From positions 53,857 through 117,856 of the forward strand of contig NZ_ML974131.1 of the NCBI RefSeq assembly GCF_004143485.2: a stretch of DNA of 64,000 bases. The letters are read 5' to 3'. The notes under the pieces are model-generated. The model saw only the letters and a program-made list of their open reading frames with translations, searched no databases and had not been told where the DNA came from. Below are positions 42,239 through 52,730 of this stretch, piece after piece; within the stretch, counting starts at the first letter, position 1; each line of letters opens with the position of its first letter. Source of the DNA: Halorussus amylolyticus (GTDB taxonomy: Archaea; Halobacteriota; Halobacteria; Halobacteriales; Haladaptataceae). The position numbers and the translations under genes are program-made.

Positions 42239-42679
42239 ATGGCCGACCGCATCTCCAGCGACCACTCCTCGCTCACGACCGTCCGGGCCACGCTGGTCCG
42301 AAGCGGCGGACTCGACCGTCCGAAAGTAGTGATTCCCGACGACTCGGCCGACCTGTTTCCCGCCGACGAACTCGTTCGAATCGTGGCCGACGACGCCGAG
42401 TACCGCGCCCGAATCGAGTCGCCGCTCACCGGCGAGGGCCGCGAAATCCGCGGCCTGTACGACTCGCCGACGCTCGCGCGAAACCCCGGTGAGGCCGAGA
42501 ATCGCCTCGAATCGTGGCTCGAAACGACCGGCATCGAGTTCGACCAGTCGGTCCTCGTGGACGTAATCGAGGCGGGGTTCAAGTACGGCTTCCGCGAACC
42601 CGGCGAGCGGGCGTTCTACGAGGCCACCGAGTCACCGGACGAGAGTCTGGCCGACATCGCGAATCAGTTGGACGGGTGA
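42239..42679 (+). CDS. DUF7112-like haloarchaeal protein
   Basis: 146 residues: DHSSLTTVRATLVRSGGLDR, then PKVVIPDDSADLFPADELVR, RGLYDSPTLARNPGEAENRL and ESWLETTGIEFDQSVLVDVI followed by EAGFKYGFREPG. The beta-barrel-like start with a long helical end fits what I remember as DUF7112. It follows S6e by 51 bp on the same strand. Function unknown. Confidence 0.85.
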   Translation: MADRISSDHSSLTTVRATLVRSGGLDRPKVVIPDDSADLFPADELVRIVADDAEYRARIESPLTGEGREIRGLYDSPTLARNPGEAENRLESWLETTGIEFDQSVLVDVIEAGFKYGFREPGERAFYEATESPDESLADIANQLDG

Positions 42680-42996
42680 GGACACGACGGTCGGTATCGA
42701 CTCGCACGAAATGGTAGATGAGGGCCGCCGAGGAGTTACGGCCCCAAGTGCCAGCAGCGGGGTCCGTCGTCCTCCAGACGGCTTTCGACTCATGGACGAG
42801 CAATTTTGCAGTCGGTGCGACAGTCGGCGTCGGTCCGCCGACGATACTGAATACGGACGTATTATAAATAACGCCACCTTTTCGGGCAATACTCGTCGTT
42901 CCTCGCTCAAAATAGAAACGTTTGTTTTCTAATTCTCGGGGAACCGTTCGATTTCGGAAATTGTTTCCCGTCGCGTCTCCGGTGGTTGGTCGAACG
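42680..42996. other. 317 bp intergenic region between convergent genes
   Basis: The right half is AT-rich with ATTATAAATAACG at about 42858, a TATA-like box on either strand. A plus-strand frame from an ATG at about 42792 (MDEQFCSRCDSRRRSADDTE, 46 codons) is the only candidate gene and has a single CxxC; I do not accept it as real on present evidence. Confidence 0.4.
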
Positions 42997-44319
42997 TCAC
43001 GTTCGCACGTTTTCGCCGACCGGGTCGCCGAACTCGCCGTCGAGCGTTTCGTCCCCGCTTCGAGGCGTCTCCGACCCCTGGCTTGCGTCGTACACCACGC
43101 TTCCGCGAACCATCGTGAGTTCGGGGAACACGCCGGACATTCCCTCGAAGGGGGTCCACCCGCACTTCGCGTGGAGGTCGTCGCCGCGAATCTCTCGGGA
43201 CGCGTCGGGGTCCACGATTACGAGGTCGGCCATCAGTCCCTGTTCGATTCTCCCCTTTCGCGCGAGACCGAAGACGTCGGCGGGGTTGGCCGCGGTCAGG
43301 TCGCGGACGCGCTCGTAGCTCAGATTCCCGTTTCGGGCCTCTTCGAGCAGGAGCGGGAGCATGGTCTCGACGCCGGGAACGCCGCTCGGGGCGTCCCAGA
43401 CGCTCGCGTCCTTCTCCTCGCGGGTGTGGGGCGCGTGGTCGGTCGCCACGATATCCACCGTGCCGTCGGCCACGCGCTCGAAGACGGCCTTCCGGTGCTC
43501 CTCGCTCCGAAGCGGCGGATTCATTCGTCCGAAGGTGCCGAGGTCGTCGTAGTCGTCGCGCGAGAGGAACAGGTGGTGGGGCATCACCTCGCAGGTCGCG
43601 CCGCCCTCGACCGCCGCGTCGATGCCCTCCGGCGTGCTGGTGTGGGCGATGTGAATCCGGGCGTCGGCGTCCGCGCCGATTTCGCAGGCGCGCTCGACTG
43701 CGGCGACTTCGGCCTCCGGGGTCCGGTAGGCGCTCCACGCGTCGTAGTCGTCGGGGCCGCGCTCGGTGGCGTCCTCGGAGAACAGGTCGGCGTCCTCGGC
43801 GTGGACCGTCACGACCCGGTACTCGTCGGCCGCGCGCTCGACCGCCTCGCGGAACAGGGGTTCCTCGATGCCCATGTCGCCGGTCGAGTCGGCCAGAAAC
43901 ACCTCGCCGAGCGCCAGCACGGGCCGGTCGAACAGTTCGTCGGGGTCCCAGTCGGGCGTGACCCCGCCGTTGATTCCGTAATCGACGTACGACTTCGCGG
44001 CGAGGTCGGCCTTCAGGTCGAACGAGTCGCCGTCCACGGTCGGCGGGTCGGTGTTCGGCTGGTCCACGACGGTCGTCACGCCACCCGCGGCGGCCGACTT
44101 GCTCCCGGTCTCCCACGTCTCCTTGTGGGGAAAGCCGGGTTCGCGGAAGTGGACGTGGGCGTCTATCGCGCCGGGCAGGACGAGCTTTCCGGTCGCGTCG
44201 ATGACCTCGCCCGCCTCGGTGAGCGTCGAGCCGACCCCCGCGATGCGGCCCGCGTCGGTGTCGATGCGAACGTCGCACTCGCGGCCGTCGGCGAGCGTCG
44301 CGTTCCGAATGGTGAGCAT
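42997..44319 (-). CDS. pyrC: Dihydroorotase
   Basis: 440 residues. Metal site LPGAIDAHVHFREPGFPHKE (near 55), further His in VVTVHAEDADLF and RIHIAHTSTPEGIDA, and Asp in VDIVATDHAPHTREEKD. It closes carbamoyl-aspartate to dihydroorotate in pyrimidine synthesis. A 19 bp-arm hairpin precedes the start codon by about 35 bp. Confidence 0.95.
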   Translation of the reverse strand: MLTIRNATLADGRECDVRIDTDAGRIAGVGSTLTEAGEVIDATGKLVLPGAIDAHVHFREPGFPHKETWETGSKSAAAGGVTTVVDQPNTDPPTVDGDSFDLKADLAAKSYVDYGINGGVTPDWDPDELFDRPVLALGEVFLADSTGDMGIEEPLFREAVERAADEYRVVTVHAEDADLFSEDATERGPDDYDAWSAYRTPEAEVAAVERACEIGADADARIHIAHTSTPEGIDAAVEGGATCEVMPHHLFLSRDDYDDLGTFGRMNPPLRSEEHRKAVFERVADGTVDIVATDHAPHTREEKDASVWDAPSGVPGVETMLPLLLEEARNGNLSYERVRDLTAANPADVFGLARKGRIEQGLMADLVIVDPDASREIRGDDLHAKCGWTPFEGMSGVFPELTMVRGSVVYDASQGSETPRSGDETLDGEFGDPVGENVRT

Positions 44320-44352
44320 TGCTGGTCGAACGGTCGGCGGGCGAGCGTCCTA

Positions 44353-44393
44353 AGCCTCCCGATTCGGCGCGTCACGCGCCGAATCGGGAGGCT
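44353..44393. repeat. Intergenic hairpin, 19 bp arms, 3 nt loop
   Basis: Arms at 44353-44371 and 44375-44393 (AGCCTCCCGATTCGGCGCG and its reverse complement), lying exactly between the stop of the bactofilin-like gene and the pyrC start, same strand. It could terminate the upstream transcript, but no T-tract follows on the minus strand. Confidence 0.92.
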
Positions 44394-45453
44394 ATCGCGC
44401 GCTTCCGGGACCGGGCGCGGCGGTCGCAGACGCCCGGCGCGACCGGCGTCCCCGGTAGCGATTTCGAACGGCGAGCGCGAGCGCGCCGAGACCGAGCAAC
44501 AGGACCACGAACTGAATCAGGCCGCCGAGGATGGGAATGCGACTCAGGAGCGCGACGCCCACCACGCCGACGACGAGCGCGAGCCACTTGCTGTCGGCGT
44601 CGGCGAGCGAGACCGCCCACGTCCCGGCCGCGAACGCGCCGTAGACGCCCGCCAGCCAGAGCGCCAGCGCGTAGAGGAGCGCGCCGAACAGCGAGAGCGG
44701 AATGCCGATGATGGTGATGGCGAACAGCACCAGCAGTATCGGCACCGCGACGAACAGCAGGAGTCCGACCCCGGCCGACCGAAGGGGGTCGCCGACCGCG
44801 CGCTCGGCGAGGTCGCGCGAGAACGTCGGGAAGACGGCGAGAACGACCGCGCCGAGCAGGAGATTCACCAGCAGGCCGTACGCCCACCCGAGCCACCCGG
44901 GAACGATTGGCGGGGTGACGCCGACCTCCAAGTCGTCGCTCTGGCGGACCTCCCCCTCGACGGTCGCTCCGTCGGCGAGGTCGAGGTCGCCGTCGTACAC
45001 GAGGTCGCCGCCGACCGACGCGGTCGGCGCGACCGTGATGGTGCCCGCGCCGAGGCGGGCGTCCTCGCCGACTTCGCCTTCGAGGACGACGTTGCCCGCG
45101 CCGGCCTCCAACTCCCCATCGACGCGGCCGTCCTGCGAGACGAAGACGTTGCCCCCGGCCGCGTTGGCGTCACCCGCGACGGTGCCATTGATGCGAACGT
45201 TTCCGGCGAACGCGTTGAGGTTGCCGTTCACCTCGCCCTCCACGAACACGTTCCCGGCGAACGCGGTCAGGTCGCCCTCGACCGTCCCACGAACCATAAC
45301 GGTCCCGGCGAACGCGGTCAGGTCGTCGTCGATGGTCTCGTTCACGCCGACGACGACGTTGCCGCCCGTCCGGGTCTCGTCGGCCGCGACCGGCGCGGGA
45401 ACGACCGAGAATACCACGACGACTGCGAGCAAGAGCGCGAATCCTCGTTTCAT
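44392..45453 (-). CDS. Bactofilin-like polymer-forming domain with membrane region
   Basis: 353 residues from ATG 45453. Signal peptide MKRGFALLLAVVVVFSVVPA ends near residue 24. The next 150 residues are short beta-helix repeats: LTAFAGTVMVRGTVEGDLTA, FAGNVFVEGEVNGNLNAFAG, NVRINGTVAGDANAAGGNVF, as in bactofilins/DUF583. Then four or five membrane helices (about 180-330). A beta-helix outside the cell tied to a membrane domain suggests a cell-envelope scaffold. The upstream frame extension is a shadow of the RFC gene. Confidence 0.88.
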   Translation of the reverse strand: MKRGFALLLAVVVVFSVVPAPVAADETRTGGNVVVGVNETIDDDLTAFAGTVMVRGTVEGDLTAFAGNVFVEGEVNGNLNAFAGNVRINGTVAGDANAAGGNVFVSQDGRVDGELEAGAGNVVLEGEVGEDARLGAGTITVAPTASVGGDLVYDGDLDLADGATVEGEVRQSDDLEVGVTPPIVPGWLGWAYGLLVNLLLGAVVLAVFPTFSRDLAERAVGDPLRSAGVGLLLFVAVPILLVLFAITIIGIPLSLFGALLYALALWLAGVYGAFAAGTWAVSLADADSKWLALVVGVVGVALLSRIPILGGLIQFVVLLLGLGALALAVRNRYRGRRSRRASATAAPGPGSAR

Positions 45454-45577
45454 GTCGGCCACGTCGAGAGTCCCGAAGATAGTAATTGACTGATTGTGCG
45501 CGCACGAGTCGATTAAGCACGACTTGCGCTCGTGGCAACTTCGGATACTGACTCGCTCGACGGGCGATTTCCGACCT

Positions 45578-45611
45578 GCGGGGCGGGCGCGCGGTCGCGC
45601 GCCCGCCCCGC
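45578..45611. repeat. Intergenic hairpin, 16 bp arms, 2 nt loop
   Basis: Arms at 45578-45593 and 45596-45611 (GCGGGGCGGGCGCGCG and its reverse complement), in the divergent gap between the bactofilin-like gene and rfcS, about 60 bp before the rfcS ATG. Confidence 0.92.
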
Positions 45612-45672
45612 GAGAAAGTGATAGCGTCCGGACCTCGCGGGCTTTAAGACCGGCAAGCGCCACGTGTTCCAC

Positions 45673-46662
45673 ATGAGCGAGGCCGAGAGCGAGGGCGGCG
45701 ACGTCTCCAAGGCGGGCCGACAGGAGATTTGGATAGAGAAGTACCGACCCCAGACGCTCGACGAGGTGGCCGGACACGACGACATCACCGCGCGCCTGAA
45801 GCGGTACGTCGAGCGCAACGACCTGCCGAATCTGCTGTTCTCCGGTCCGGCGGGCGTCGGCAAGACGACTTCCGCGGTCGCAATCGCCAAACAGCTCTAC
45901 GGCGACGACTGGGAGAACAATTTCCTCGAACTCAACGCCTCCGACCAGCGCGGCATCGACGTGGTTCGAGACCGCATCAAAAACTTCGCGCGGTCGTCGT
46001 TCGGCGGGTACGACTACCGAATCATCTTTTTGGACGAGGCCGACAGTCTCACGTCTGACGCACAATCGGCGCTCCGCCGGACGATGGAGCAGTTCTCGAA
46101 CAACACGCGATTCATCCTCTCGTGTAACTACTCCTCGAAGATTATCGACCCCATCCAGTCGCGGTGCGCGACGTTCCGGTTCGGTCCCATCGACGACGAC
46201 GCGGTCGCCGAACAGATTCTGAAGGTCGCGGCCGCCGAGAACATCGAGACGACCGACGACGGCATCGACGCGCTCGTCTACGCCGCCGCCGGCGACATGC
46301 GCAAGGCCATCAACGCCCTGCAGGCCGCCGCGGTGATGGGCGAAGTCGTGGACGAGGAGGCGGTCTACACTATCACCAGCACCGCCCGCCCCGAGGAAAT
46401 CGAGTCGATGGTCCGCCACGCGCTCGACGGCGACTTCGGCAAGGCCCGGTCGATTCTCGACGACCTGCTGACCGACAAGGGGATGGCAGGCGGCGACATC
46501 ATCGACCAACTCCACCGGTCGGTGTGGGAGTTCGACCTCGACGACGAGGCCACCGTGCGCCTGATGGACCGAGTGGGCGAGGTCGATTACCGCATCACCG
46601 AGGGCGCGAACGAGCAGGTCCAGTTGGAGGCGCTGTTGGCGTCGCTGTCGCTCGGCGAGTAG
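45673..46662 (+). CDS. rfcS: Replication factor C small subunit
   Basis: 329 residues from ATG 45673. [20 protein letters not shown], Walker [21 protein letters not shown], Walker [11 protein letters not shown], sensor [19 protein letters not shown] with SRC motif. It is the AAA+ clamp-loader subunit that opens PCNA on primed DNA. No intein is present, unlike in some haloarchaeal RFC genes. Confidence 0.97.
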   Translation: MSEAESEGGDVSKAGRQEIWIEKYRPQTLDEVAGHDDITARLKRYVERNDLPNLLFSGPAGVGKTTSAVAIAKQLYGDDWENNFLELNASDQRGIDVVRDRIKNFARSSFGGYDYRIIFLDEADSLTSDAQSALRRTMEQFSNNTRFILSCNYSSKIIDPIQSRCATFRFGPIDDDAVAEQILKVAAAENIETTDDGIDALVYAAAGDMRKAINALQAAAVMGEVVDEEAVYTITSTARPEEIESMVRHALDGDFGKARSILDDLLTDKGMAGGDIIDQLHRSVWEFDLDDEATVRLMDRVGEVDYRITEGANEQVQLEALLASLSLGE

Positions 46663-46805
46663 CACGGGGCTGACTCGCCCGAAATCGCTCGTTTCGGCGG
46701 CAGTGCGATTCGAAAACGCCCCGCTCGCCGGGAAATCCCGCGTTGCTCGGTCGAAACGGCCGTCCGTCTTTTATCACCGACCCACGTACTCTCGGGGGAG
46801 TTACT

Positions 46806-46973
46806 ATGGGACGCTATCCGCGAGAAGTGCGAGACGCGCGCATGAAGTGCATCGAGTGCAACGCGCCCGTGGTCGAGACCGTGGAGGGGTCGTACGCCTG
46901 CGTGAGTTGCGGGACCGAACCGGTGAGCGCTCGGAAGAGGGATTCGGCCGCGCGACCGACCGCCGACGATTGA
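46806..46973 (+). CDS. Small zinc-ribbon protein
   Basis: 55 residues: MGRYPREVRDARMKCIECNA, then PVVETVEGSYACVSCGTEPV. Two CxxC pairs form a zinc ribbon. CTTTTATCACC at about 46767 is a TATA-like element about 35 bp upstream. It lies between rfcS and alaS. Function unknown. Confidence 0.75.
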   Translation: MGRYPREVRDARMKCIECNAPVVETVEGSYACVSCGTEPVSARKRDSAARPTADD

Positions 46974-47094
46974 CCGTCGTTCGCTTTCGCTCGGGGGAAC
47001 CGGGGGATAATCGGGTCGGGACGCGACGAGGCGTGCGAGACAGCACACCACTTGCGGAACTGTTTTACCCGTTCGTTGGCGAATAACGAACAAT

Positions 47095-49884
47095 ATGAGC
47101 GAACTTGAGGAGGAGTACCGCCTCGATTATTTCGAGGCCGAGGGCTTCGTCCGAAAGGAGTGTTCGGAGTGCGGAGCGCACTTCTGGACGCGCGACCGCG
47201 ACAGGGAGACGTGCGGCGAACCGCCCTGCGAGGAGTACGACTTCATCGACAATCCGAGTCTCGACGCCGAGTACAGTTTGGAGGAGATGCGCGAGGCGTT
47301 CCTCTCGTTCTTCGAGGACAACGGCCACGAGCGCATCGACCCCTACCCGGTGGCGGCGAACCGGTGGCGCGACGACGTGCTGCTCACCCAGGCGTCGGTC
47401 TACGACTTCCAACCGCTCGTGACCTCCGGGAAGACGCCCCCGCCCGCCAACCCCCTCACCATCAGCCAGCCCTGCATCCGGATGCAGGACATCGACAACG
47501 TGGGCAAGACGGGGCGGCACACGATGGCGTTCGAGATGATGGCCCACCACGCCTTCAACGCCCGAGAGGACTTAGAGGACCCCGAGCAGTACGCCTATCA
47601 GGGCGAGGTGTACTGGAAGGACGAGACCGTCGAGTACTGCGATGCGTTCTTCGAGTCGATGGGCGCAAACCCCGAGGAAATCGTCTACATCGAGGACCCG
47701 TGGGTCGGCGGCGGTAACGCCGGACCCGCAATCGAGGTCATCTACCGCGGCGTCGAACTCGCCACGCTGGTCTTCATGTCGATGGAGCAGGACCCCGAGG
47801 GCGAGTACGAGATGAAGGACGGCAATCGGTACTCGAAGATGGACACGTACGTCGTGGACACCGGGTACGGACTCGAACGCTGGACGTGGATTAGCCAAGG
47901 CACCCCCACGGTGTACGAGGCCATCTACCCCGAGATGATTTCGTTCCTCAAGGAGAACGCGGGCATCGACCACTCCGAGGAGGAAGCCGAACTCGTCCAC
48001 CGCGCGTCGAAACTCGCGGGCCACATGGACATCGACGAGGCCGAGGACATGGAGGCCGCCCGCGACAACATCGCCGACAAACTCGGCGTGTCCACCGCCG
48101 AACTGGAGGCCCTGCTCGAACCCCTCGAAGACATCTACGCCATCGCCGACCACTGCCGGACGCTGGCGTACATGCTCGGCGACGGCATCGTTCCCTCGAA
48201 CGTCGCCACGGGCTACCTCGCCCGGATGGTCCTCCGGCGCACCAAGCGCCTCTGTGACAACGTCGGGGTGGACGCCCCGCTCGACGAACTCGTGGACATG
48301 CAGGCCGACCGCCTCGGTTACGAGAACCGCGACACGATTCGGGACATCGTCCGAACCGAGGTCGAGAAGTACCGCGAGACGCTCGAACAGGGCGGTCGCC
48401 GGGTCGAGCGCCTCGCCAAGCGGTACGCCGAGGAGGGCAAGCCCATCCCGACCGACGAACTGGTCGAACTCTACGATTCGCACGGCATCCAGCCAGACAT
48501 GGTCGAGGAAATCGCGAGCGAGTTCGGCACCGAGGTCGAGGTGCCCGACGACTTCTACAGTCTCGTGGCCTCCCGACACGACGGCGGCGAAGCCTTCGAG
48601 GAGGAAGCGGAGGAAGACGAGAGACTCGCCGACCTCCCGAAGACCGACCGCCACTACTACGAGGACCAGTACGGAACCGACTTCGAGGCGGTCGTCCTCG
48701 ACGTGTTCGAGCGCGAGGACGACGGCGAGACGGTCTACGACATCGTGCTCGACCAGACGATGTTCTACCCCGAGGGCGGCGGTCAGCCGTCCGACCGGGG
48801 CGTGCTGACCACCGACGACGCCAGCGCGAAGGTCGAGGACGTGCAGATTCGCGACGGCGTCATCCTCCACCGGACCGACGAGGAACTCGACAAGGGCGAC
48901 ATCGTCCGCGGGAAAATCGACGGCCAGCGCCGCCGTCGGCTGATGCGCCACCACACCGCGACACACATCGTGGTCCACGCCGCCCGCGAAGTCCTCGGCG
49001 AACACGTCCGGCAGGCGGGCGCGCAGAAGGGCGTCGATAGCTCGCGCATCGACGTGCGCCACTACGACCGCATCGACCGCGAGACCAGAAACGAAATCGA
49101 GTTGGTCGCCAACGAAATCGTGATGGAGAACACCACGGTCCAGCAGGAGTGGCCCAACCGCCACGAGGCCGAGGAGGAGTACGGCTTCGACCTGTATCAG
49201 GGCGGCATCCCGGCGGGGATGAACATCCGGCTCATCCACGTCGCCGAGGACGTGCAGGCCTGCGGCGGTACCCACGTCCGGCGCACGGGCGATGTCGGTA
49301 CCATCAAAATCACGAACACCGAGCGGATTCAGGACGGCGTCGAGCGACTCACGTTCGCCGCCGGGGACGCCGCCATCGAGGCGACCCAGCGCACCGAGGC
49401 CGCGCTCGCCGACGCCGCCGAGATACTCGACGTGTCGCCCGACGAGGTGCCCGAGACCGCCGAGCGCTTCTTCGAGGAGTGGAAGGGCCGCGGCAAGGAA
49501 ATCGAGGACCTGAAAGAACAGCTCGCCGAAGCTCGCGCCTCGGGCGGCGGAGGCGGCGAGGAGGTCGAAGTCGGCGACACGACCGCCGTAATCCAGCGCA
49601 TCGACGCCGACATGGGCGAACTCCGCGCGACCGCGAACGCGCTCGCCGACGAGGGCAAAATCGCGGTCATCGGAAGCGGTGCGGACGGCGCGCAGTTCGT
49701 GGTCGCCGTCCCCGAGGAATCGGGCGTCAACGCCGGGGAGGTCGTCTCCGAACTCGCCGCGAAGGTCGGCGGTGGCGGCGGCGGCCCGCCGGACTTCGCG
49801 CAGGGCGGCGGTCCCGACGCCGGGAAGTTGGACGGGGCGCTTGAGGACGCGCCCGACGTGCTGAAGCAAGTGCTGAACGCGTAG
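47095..49884 (+). CDS. alaS: Alanyl-tRNA synthetase (archaeal type)
   Basis: 929 residues. Archaeal N-terminal extension with zinc-like [20 protein letters not shown], class II motif region [40 protein letters not shown] (motif 3), the editing domain with [20 protein letters not shown] (HxxxH) and [14 protein letters not shown] (CxxxH), and the C-Ala domain with a Gly-rich linker ([15 protein letters not shown]). It charges tRNA-Ala and clears misacylated Ser or Gly. Confidence 0.97.
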   Translation: MSELEEEYRLDYFEAEGFVRKECSECGAHFWTRDRDRETCGEPPCEEYDFIDNPSLDAEYSLEEMREAFLSFFEDNGHERIDPYPVAANRWRDDVLLTQASVYDFQPLVTSGKTPPPANPLTISQPCIRMQDIDNVGKTGRHTMAFEMMAHHAFNAREDLEDPEQYAYQGEVYWKDETVEYCDAFFESMGANPEEIVYIEDPWVGGGNAGPAIEVIYRGVELATLVFMSMEQDPEGEYEMKDGNRYSKMDTYVVDTGYGLERWTWISQGTPTVYEAIYPEMISFLKENAGIDHSEEEAELVHRASKLAGHMDIDEAEDMEAARDNIADKLGVSTAELEALLEPLEDIYAIADHCRTLAYMLGDGIVPSNVATGYLARMVLRRTKRLCDNVGVDAPLDELVDMQADRLGYENRDTIRDIVRTEVEKYRETLEQGGRRVERLAKRYAEEGKPIPTDELVELYDSHGIQPDMVEEIASEFGTEVEVPDDFYSLVASRHDGGEAFEEEAEEDERLADLPKTDRHYYEDQYGTDFEAVVLDVFEREDDGETVYDIVLDQTMFYPEGGGQPSDRGVLTTDDASAKVEDVQIRDGVILHRTDEELDKGDIVRGKIDGQRRRRLMRHHTATHIVVHAAREVLGEHVRQAGAQKGVDSSRIDVRHYDRIDRETRNEIELVANEIVMENTTVQQEWPNRHEAEEEYGFDLYQGGIPAGMNIRLIHVAEDVQACGGTHVRRTGDVGTIKITNTERIQDGVERLTFAAGDAAIEATQRTEAALADAAEILDVSPDEVPETAERFFEEWKGRGKEIEDLKEQLAEARASGGGGGEEVEVGDTTAVIQRIDADMGELRATANALADEGKIAVIGSGADGAQFVVAVPEESGVNAGEVVSELAAKVGGGGGGPPDFAQGGGPDAGKLDGALEDAPDVLKQVLNA

Positions 49885-49956
49885 GAGACCTCTTTTTCGC
49901 GGAAGACGTCCGGTGGGCTGCTGCGACGAACCGAGAGACACCCTCGACGAGAGGGT

Positions 49957-51006
49957 TTACCGCTGGGAGTCCCGGAGGATGAGCGGTTCCATGGCGAGCG
50001 TCCGCTTCGCAACCGTAGCGATTCGCAACACGTAGGCGGTGAACAGCAGGAACGGAATTAGCGTCACAGTAAACGCACCCGCGACCACCCAGAGGACGTT
50101 CGCGAGGCCGAGCGTCGCGCCTGGAAACGACTCCCCGCCGACGAACGCGAGCATGATTCCCGCGACGGTGAGCGCGGGCACCGCGGCGTAGAGTATCAAC
50201 TGCGAGAGGCTCACGAGCGCCCACTGGAAGTAGAGCGTCTTGATGTGTTCGCGGGCCGGACCGAACATCACCAGCGCGGTTCGGAGTTCGTCCAGCGCGG
50301 TTCGCTGGCCGTCGGTGAGGTTGTCGTACTCCTCGCGGATTCGTTCGACGTGGAACACCTTCCACGAGTAGTTGAAGTTGAGCGCGGCGGACAGCACCTC
50401 GAACGTGCCGAACTCCGCGCCGTCGAGTTGGTCCGTGACGGTGTCGGCGTTGCCCGTGATGCTGTCGGTGAGTTCCCCGACTTCCTCGCGGAGTTGGTCG
50501 TTTTCGCTTTCTTCGACCGCGTCTCGGAGTTCGTTGGCGCGCTTCTCGTTGAGTCGGACCAGTTCGGAGAGAAACGCCGACGGGTCGGAGGGCGTCGTCT
50601 TCCCCAGCAGTTCGCTGGCGTACGTCCGGTAGTCCATCGCGTCGCTCATGCGCTGGCGCTGGTCGCCCAGCGGTCCGGTCTCTTGGGACAGAACGAGCTG
50701 ATTGATAGTCACTACGAGCGTCGTCCCCGTGATGACCGCGCCAATCATCGCCGAGAACATCGTCTCTATCACGTCGCCCGCGATAGCGGTCGAGCGGAAC
50801 GTCGGGTAGATGAACGCGCTCGACACGACGAACGCGACGAAGACGAACGCGGCCAAGACGCCGGTCACGACGAGGCGATTCGATTCGAGCAGCAGTCGGA
50901 GTTTGAGACGGCTCTCGTCGGCCCGCTCGCGCATCGTGTTCGCGGTGCTGATTTCGCCATCGCCCCCGCTGTTTCCGTCGTTCGAGTCGCCGTGACGCTC
51001 ACTCAT
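49957..51006 (-). CDS. Membrane protein with central cytoplasmic region
   Basis: 349 residues from ATG 51006. Two helices near the N-terminus (about 47-70 and 82-108), a hydrophilic helical central part (about 115-245, with LRDAVEESENDQLREEVGEL), and two C-terminal helices (about 262-285 and 300-335). No family recognised. Its start overlaps the end of the DUF4177-like gene by 8 nt, so they are co-expressed; the pair may form a membrane-linked sensor. Confidence 0.78.
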   Translation of the reverse strand: MSERHGDSNDGNSGGDGEISTANTMRERADESRLKLRLLLESNRLVVTGVLAAFVFVAFVVSSAFIYPTFRSTAIAGDVIETMFSAMIGAVITGTTLVVTINQLVLSQETGPLGDQRQRMSDAMDYRTYASELLGKTTPSDPSAFLSELVRLNEKRANELRDAVEESENDQLREEVGELTDSITGNADTVTDQLDGAEFGTFEVLSAALNFNYSWKVFHVERIREEYDNLTDGQRTALDELRTALVMFGPAREHIKTLYFQWALVSLSQLILYAAVPALTVAGIMLAFVGGESFPGATLGLANVLWVVAGAFTVTLIPFLLFTAYVLRIATVAKRTLAMEPLILRDSQR

Positions 51007-51202
51007 CTTCGCGGTCGGTCGCCGACGCGGGGCGTTTGAGTACGAAGAACTTGGTGCCGCCGCCAACGTAATCGACGGTGTCGGCGAGTTCCCACCCCTC
51101 GCGACCGAGTTCGTTCAACTGGGATTTCGGGTCGGTCGCCTCCTTCATCGTGGAGTCTCGATTCGGCCGGAGCGTCTCGTACTCCCACTTCCGTGACGGC
51201 AT
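50999..51202 (-). CDS. DUF4177-like protein
   Basis: 67 residues from ATG 51202 (MPSRKWEYETLRPNRDSTMK). LNELGREGWELADTVDYVGG and GTKFFVLKRP follow; the WEY.TL / LN.LG.EGWEL / FVLKR pattern is DUF4177. A start at 51229 adds nine residues with no match to the family. Co-translated with the membrane protein that follows. Confidence 0.85.
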   Translation of the reverse strand: MPSRKWEYETLRPNRDSTMKEATDPKSQLNELGREGWELADTVDYVGGGTKFFVLKRPASATDREDE

Positions 51203-51372
51203 ACACGAGGAAGATGTTCCCGAGGACAATATGTATCGGGGCCGGAACTACTCTCTCCCACCGAAGAGCCAGCGCTTCGTTCGGGTCCACACCGGCGCGC
51301 GTCGCTTCCAACTCCCATCGAAGGGTATCACGGGTCTGGGAGCTAAAACCGCTCTCCCCGTTCCGCGGACTC

Positions 51373-52536
51373 CTACGCGTCCACTCCCAGCACGCGCTCG
51401 GCCGCCGCGCCCACCTCGCCGACCGATTCTTCGGGCGCGTACACCCCGAACCGCCACTGGGCGCGCGCCGCGGCGCGTAGCCCCTCGACCAGCGGCGACT
51501 CGTCGCCGAGTCGCCGCACCTCGTCGCCGACGACCACGCGAGTCGAGGACTCGGGCATGCTCGGTTCGCCGGGGGTATCGACCAGCACCGACTCGGGTGC
51601 GACCCCGGCTTTCGCCGCGATATCGCGCTCGAACCCCCGGACTGCGGCGTGGTCGGCCGTGACGACCGCCTCCGGCACCTCGCCGAGTTCGGACCACACC
51701 GCGCGCTTGTAGAGGTCGCGGCGTTCGAGTCGGCGGGCGGCGTCGGCGGTCGCCTCGCAGTCGCGAAGCGCGCTCAGCAGTCGGTCGTCGGTCATCCGGG
51801 CGAACTCCTCGGCTCGGATGGTAGTCGAATCCAGCAGGCGCTCGCCCGCGCGTTCGAGCATCGCGCCCGCGATGCGCGAGACGTGGTGGCGGTAGACGGT
51901 CGCGTTCATCAGCGCGCGAGCGACCAGCGTGCTCTCGGCGGTGTGGACGTTCCCCTCCGAGAGGACGAGGTCGCCGTCGCGGAATCGGAGCGCGGCGACG
52001 AGTCGCGAGTGGTCGATGGTGCCGTACGGAACGCCGGTGTGATGGGCGTCGCGCACGAGATAGTCCATCCGGTCCACGTCGAGTTCGCCCGCGACGAGCT
52101 GGCCGAGCTTCCCCTCACCGGCGACGAGGCTCGCGATTTCGCCGGGGTCGAGACCGTGGGATTCGAGGACCGCCGCGAGGGTCCCGTCGGCGAGCAGGTC
52201 GCCGACCTCGTCGTGGTGCTTGCCGAGTCGGCGCTCGATGATGCCCTCGGTCTGGTGGCCGTAGGGGCCGTGGCCCACGTCGTGGAGCAGGGCGGCGGCC
52301 CGGACCGCCTTCGCGCGCTGGCCTTCGATTCCGAGGTGGTCGAGCGCCTCGCGCGCGAGGTAATACACGCCGAGGCTGTGCTCGAACCGGGTGTGATTCG
52401 CCGAGGGGTAGACCAGCCGAACCGTGCTGAGCTGTTTGACGTGGCGCAACCGCTGGAGGGCGGGCGTGTCGAGCAGGTCGGCGGCGAGGTCGCAGACCGG
52501 GATGTGGTCGTGGACGCTGTCCTTGATGGCTTCCAT
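51373..52536 (-). CDS. HD-domain phosphohydrolase
   Basis: 387 residues. VHDHIPVCDLAADLLDTPAL and QRLRHVKQLSTVRLVYPSAN begin the domain, followed by H in RFEHSLGVYYLA, the HD pair in AALLHDVGHGPYGHQTEG, and a later Asp in DRMDYLVRDAHHTGVPYGTI. This is the YdhJ/SAMHD1-like group, some of which hydrolyse dNTPs. Nucleotide-level regulation is likely but unproven. A 17 bp-arm hairpin stands 38 bp before the start. Confidence 0.92.
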   Translation of the reverse strand: MEAIKDSVHDHIPVCDLAADLLDTPALQRLRHVKQLSTVRLVYPSANHTRFEHSLGVYYLAREALDHLGIEGQRAKAVRAAALLHDVGHGPYGHQTEGIIERRLGKHHDEVGDLLADGTLAAVLESHGLDPGEIASLVAGEGKLGQLVAGELDVDRMDYLVRDAHHTGVPYGTIDHSRLVAALRFRDGDLVLSEGNVHTAESTLVARALMNATVYRHHVSRIAGAMLERAGERLLDSTTIRAEEFARMTDDRLLSALRDCEATADAARRLERRDLYKRAVWSELGEVPEAVVTADHAAVRGFERDIAAKAGVAPESVLVDTPGEPSMPESSTRVVVGDEVRRLGDESPLVEGLRAAARAQWRFGVYAPEESVGEVGAAAERVLGVDA

Positions 52537-52573
52537 GAGTTCGGTGTTGACTTACGGGTGACAAAAAGCGTGC

Positions 52574-52609
52574 GTCTCTCGGCGACGCCGAACGGCGTCG
52601 CCGAGAGAC
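52574..52609. repeat. Intergenic hairpin, 17 bp arms, 2 nt loop
   Basis: Arms at 52574-52590 and 52593-52609 (GTCTCTCGGCGACGCCG and its reverse complement), upstream of the HD hydrolase gene and next to a 26 bp tandem array. Confidence 0.92.
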
Positions 52610-52624
52610 CGAACGGTGTGAAAC

Positions 52625-52711
52625 GCCGGTGAATCAGCCGCCGGGAATCTGCCGGTGAATCAGCCGCCGGGAATCTGCCGGTGAACCGTCCGCCGAGAAT
52701 CTGCCGGTGAC
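52625..52711 (+). repeat. Tandem 26 bp repeats, three units plus a partial
   Basis: Units beginning GCCGGTGAATCAGCCGCCGG start at 52625, 52651 and 52677 (third unit GCCGGTGAACCGTCCGCCGA), with a partial unit at 52703. The array leads directly into the structured RNA candidate at 52731. The third unit resembles the 26 bp-period repeats at 23819-23866. Confidence 0.92.
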
Positions 52712-52730
52712 ACAAACCTCGGGTGGGACT

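Noticed and set aside
42711..42932. 73-codon plus-strand frame after the DUF7112-like gene
   Set aside because: No conserved motif beyond one CxxC, contains a TATA-like stretch, and has atypical composition.
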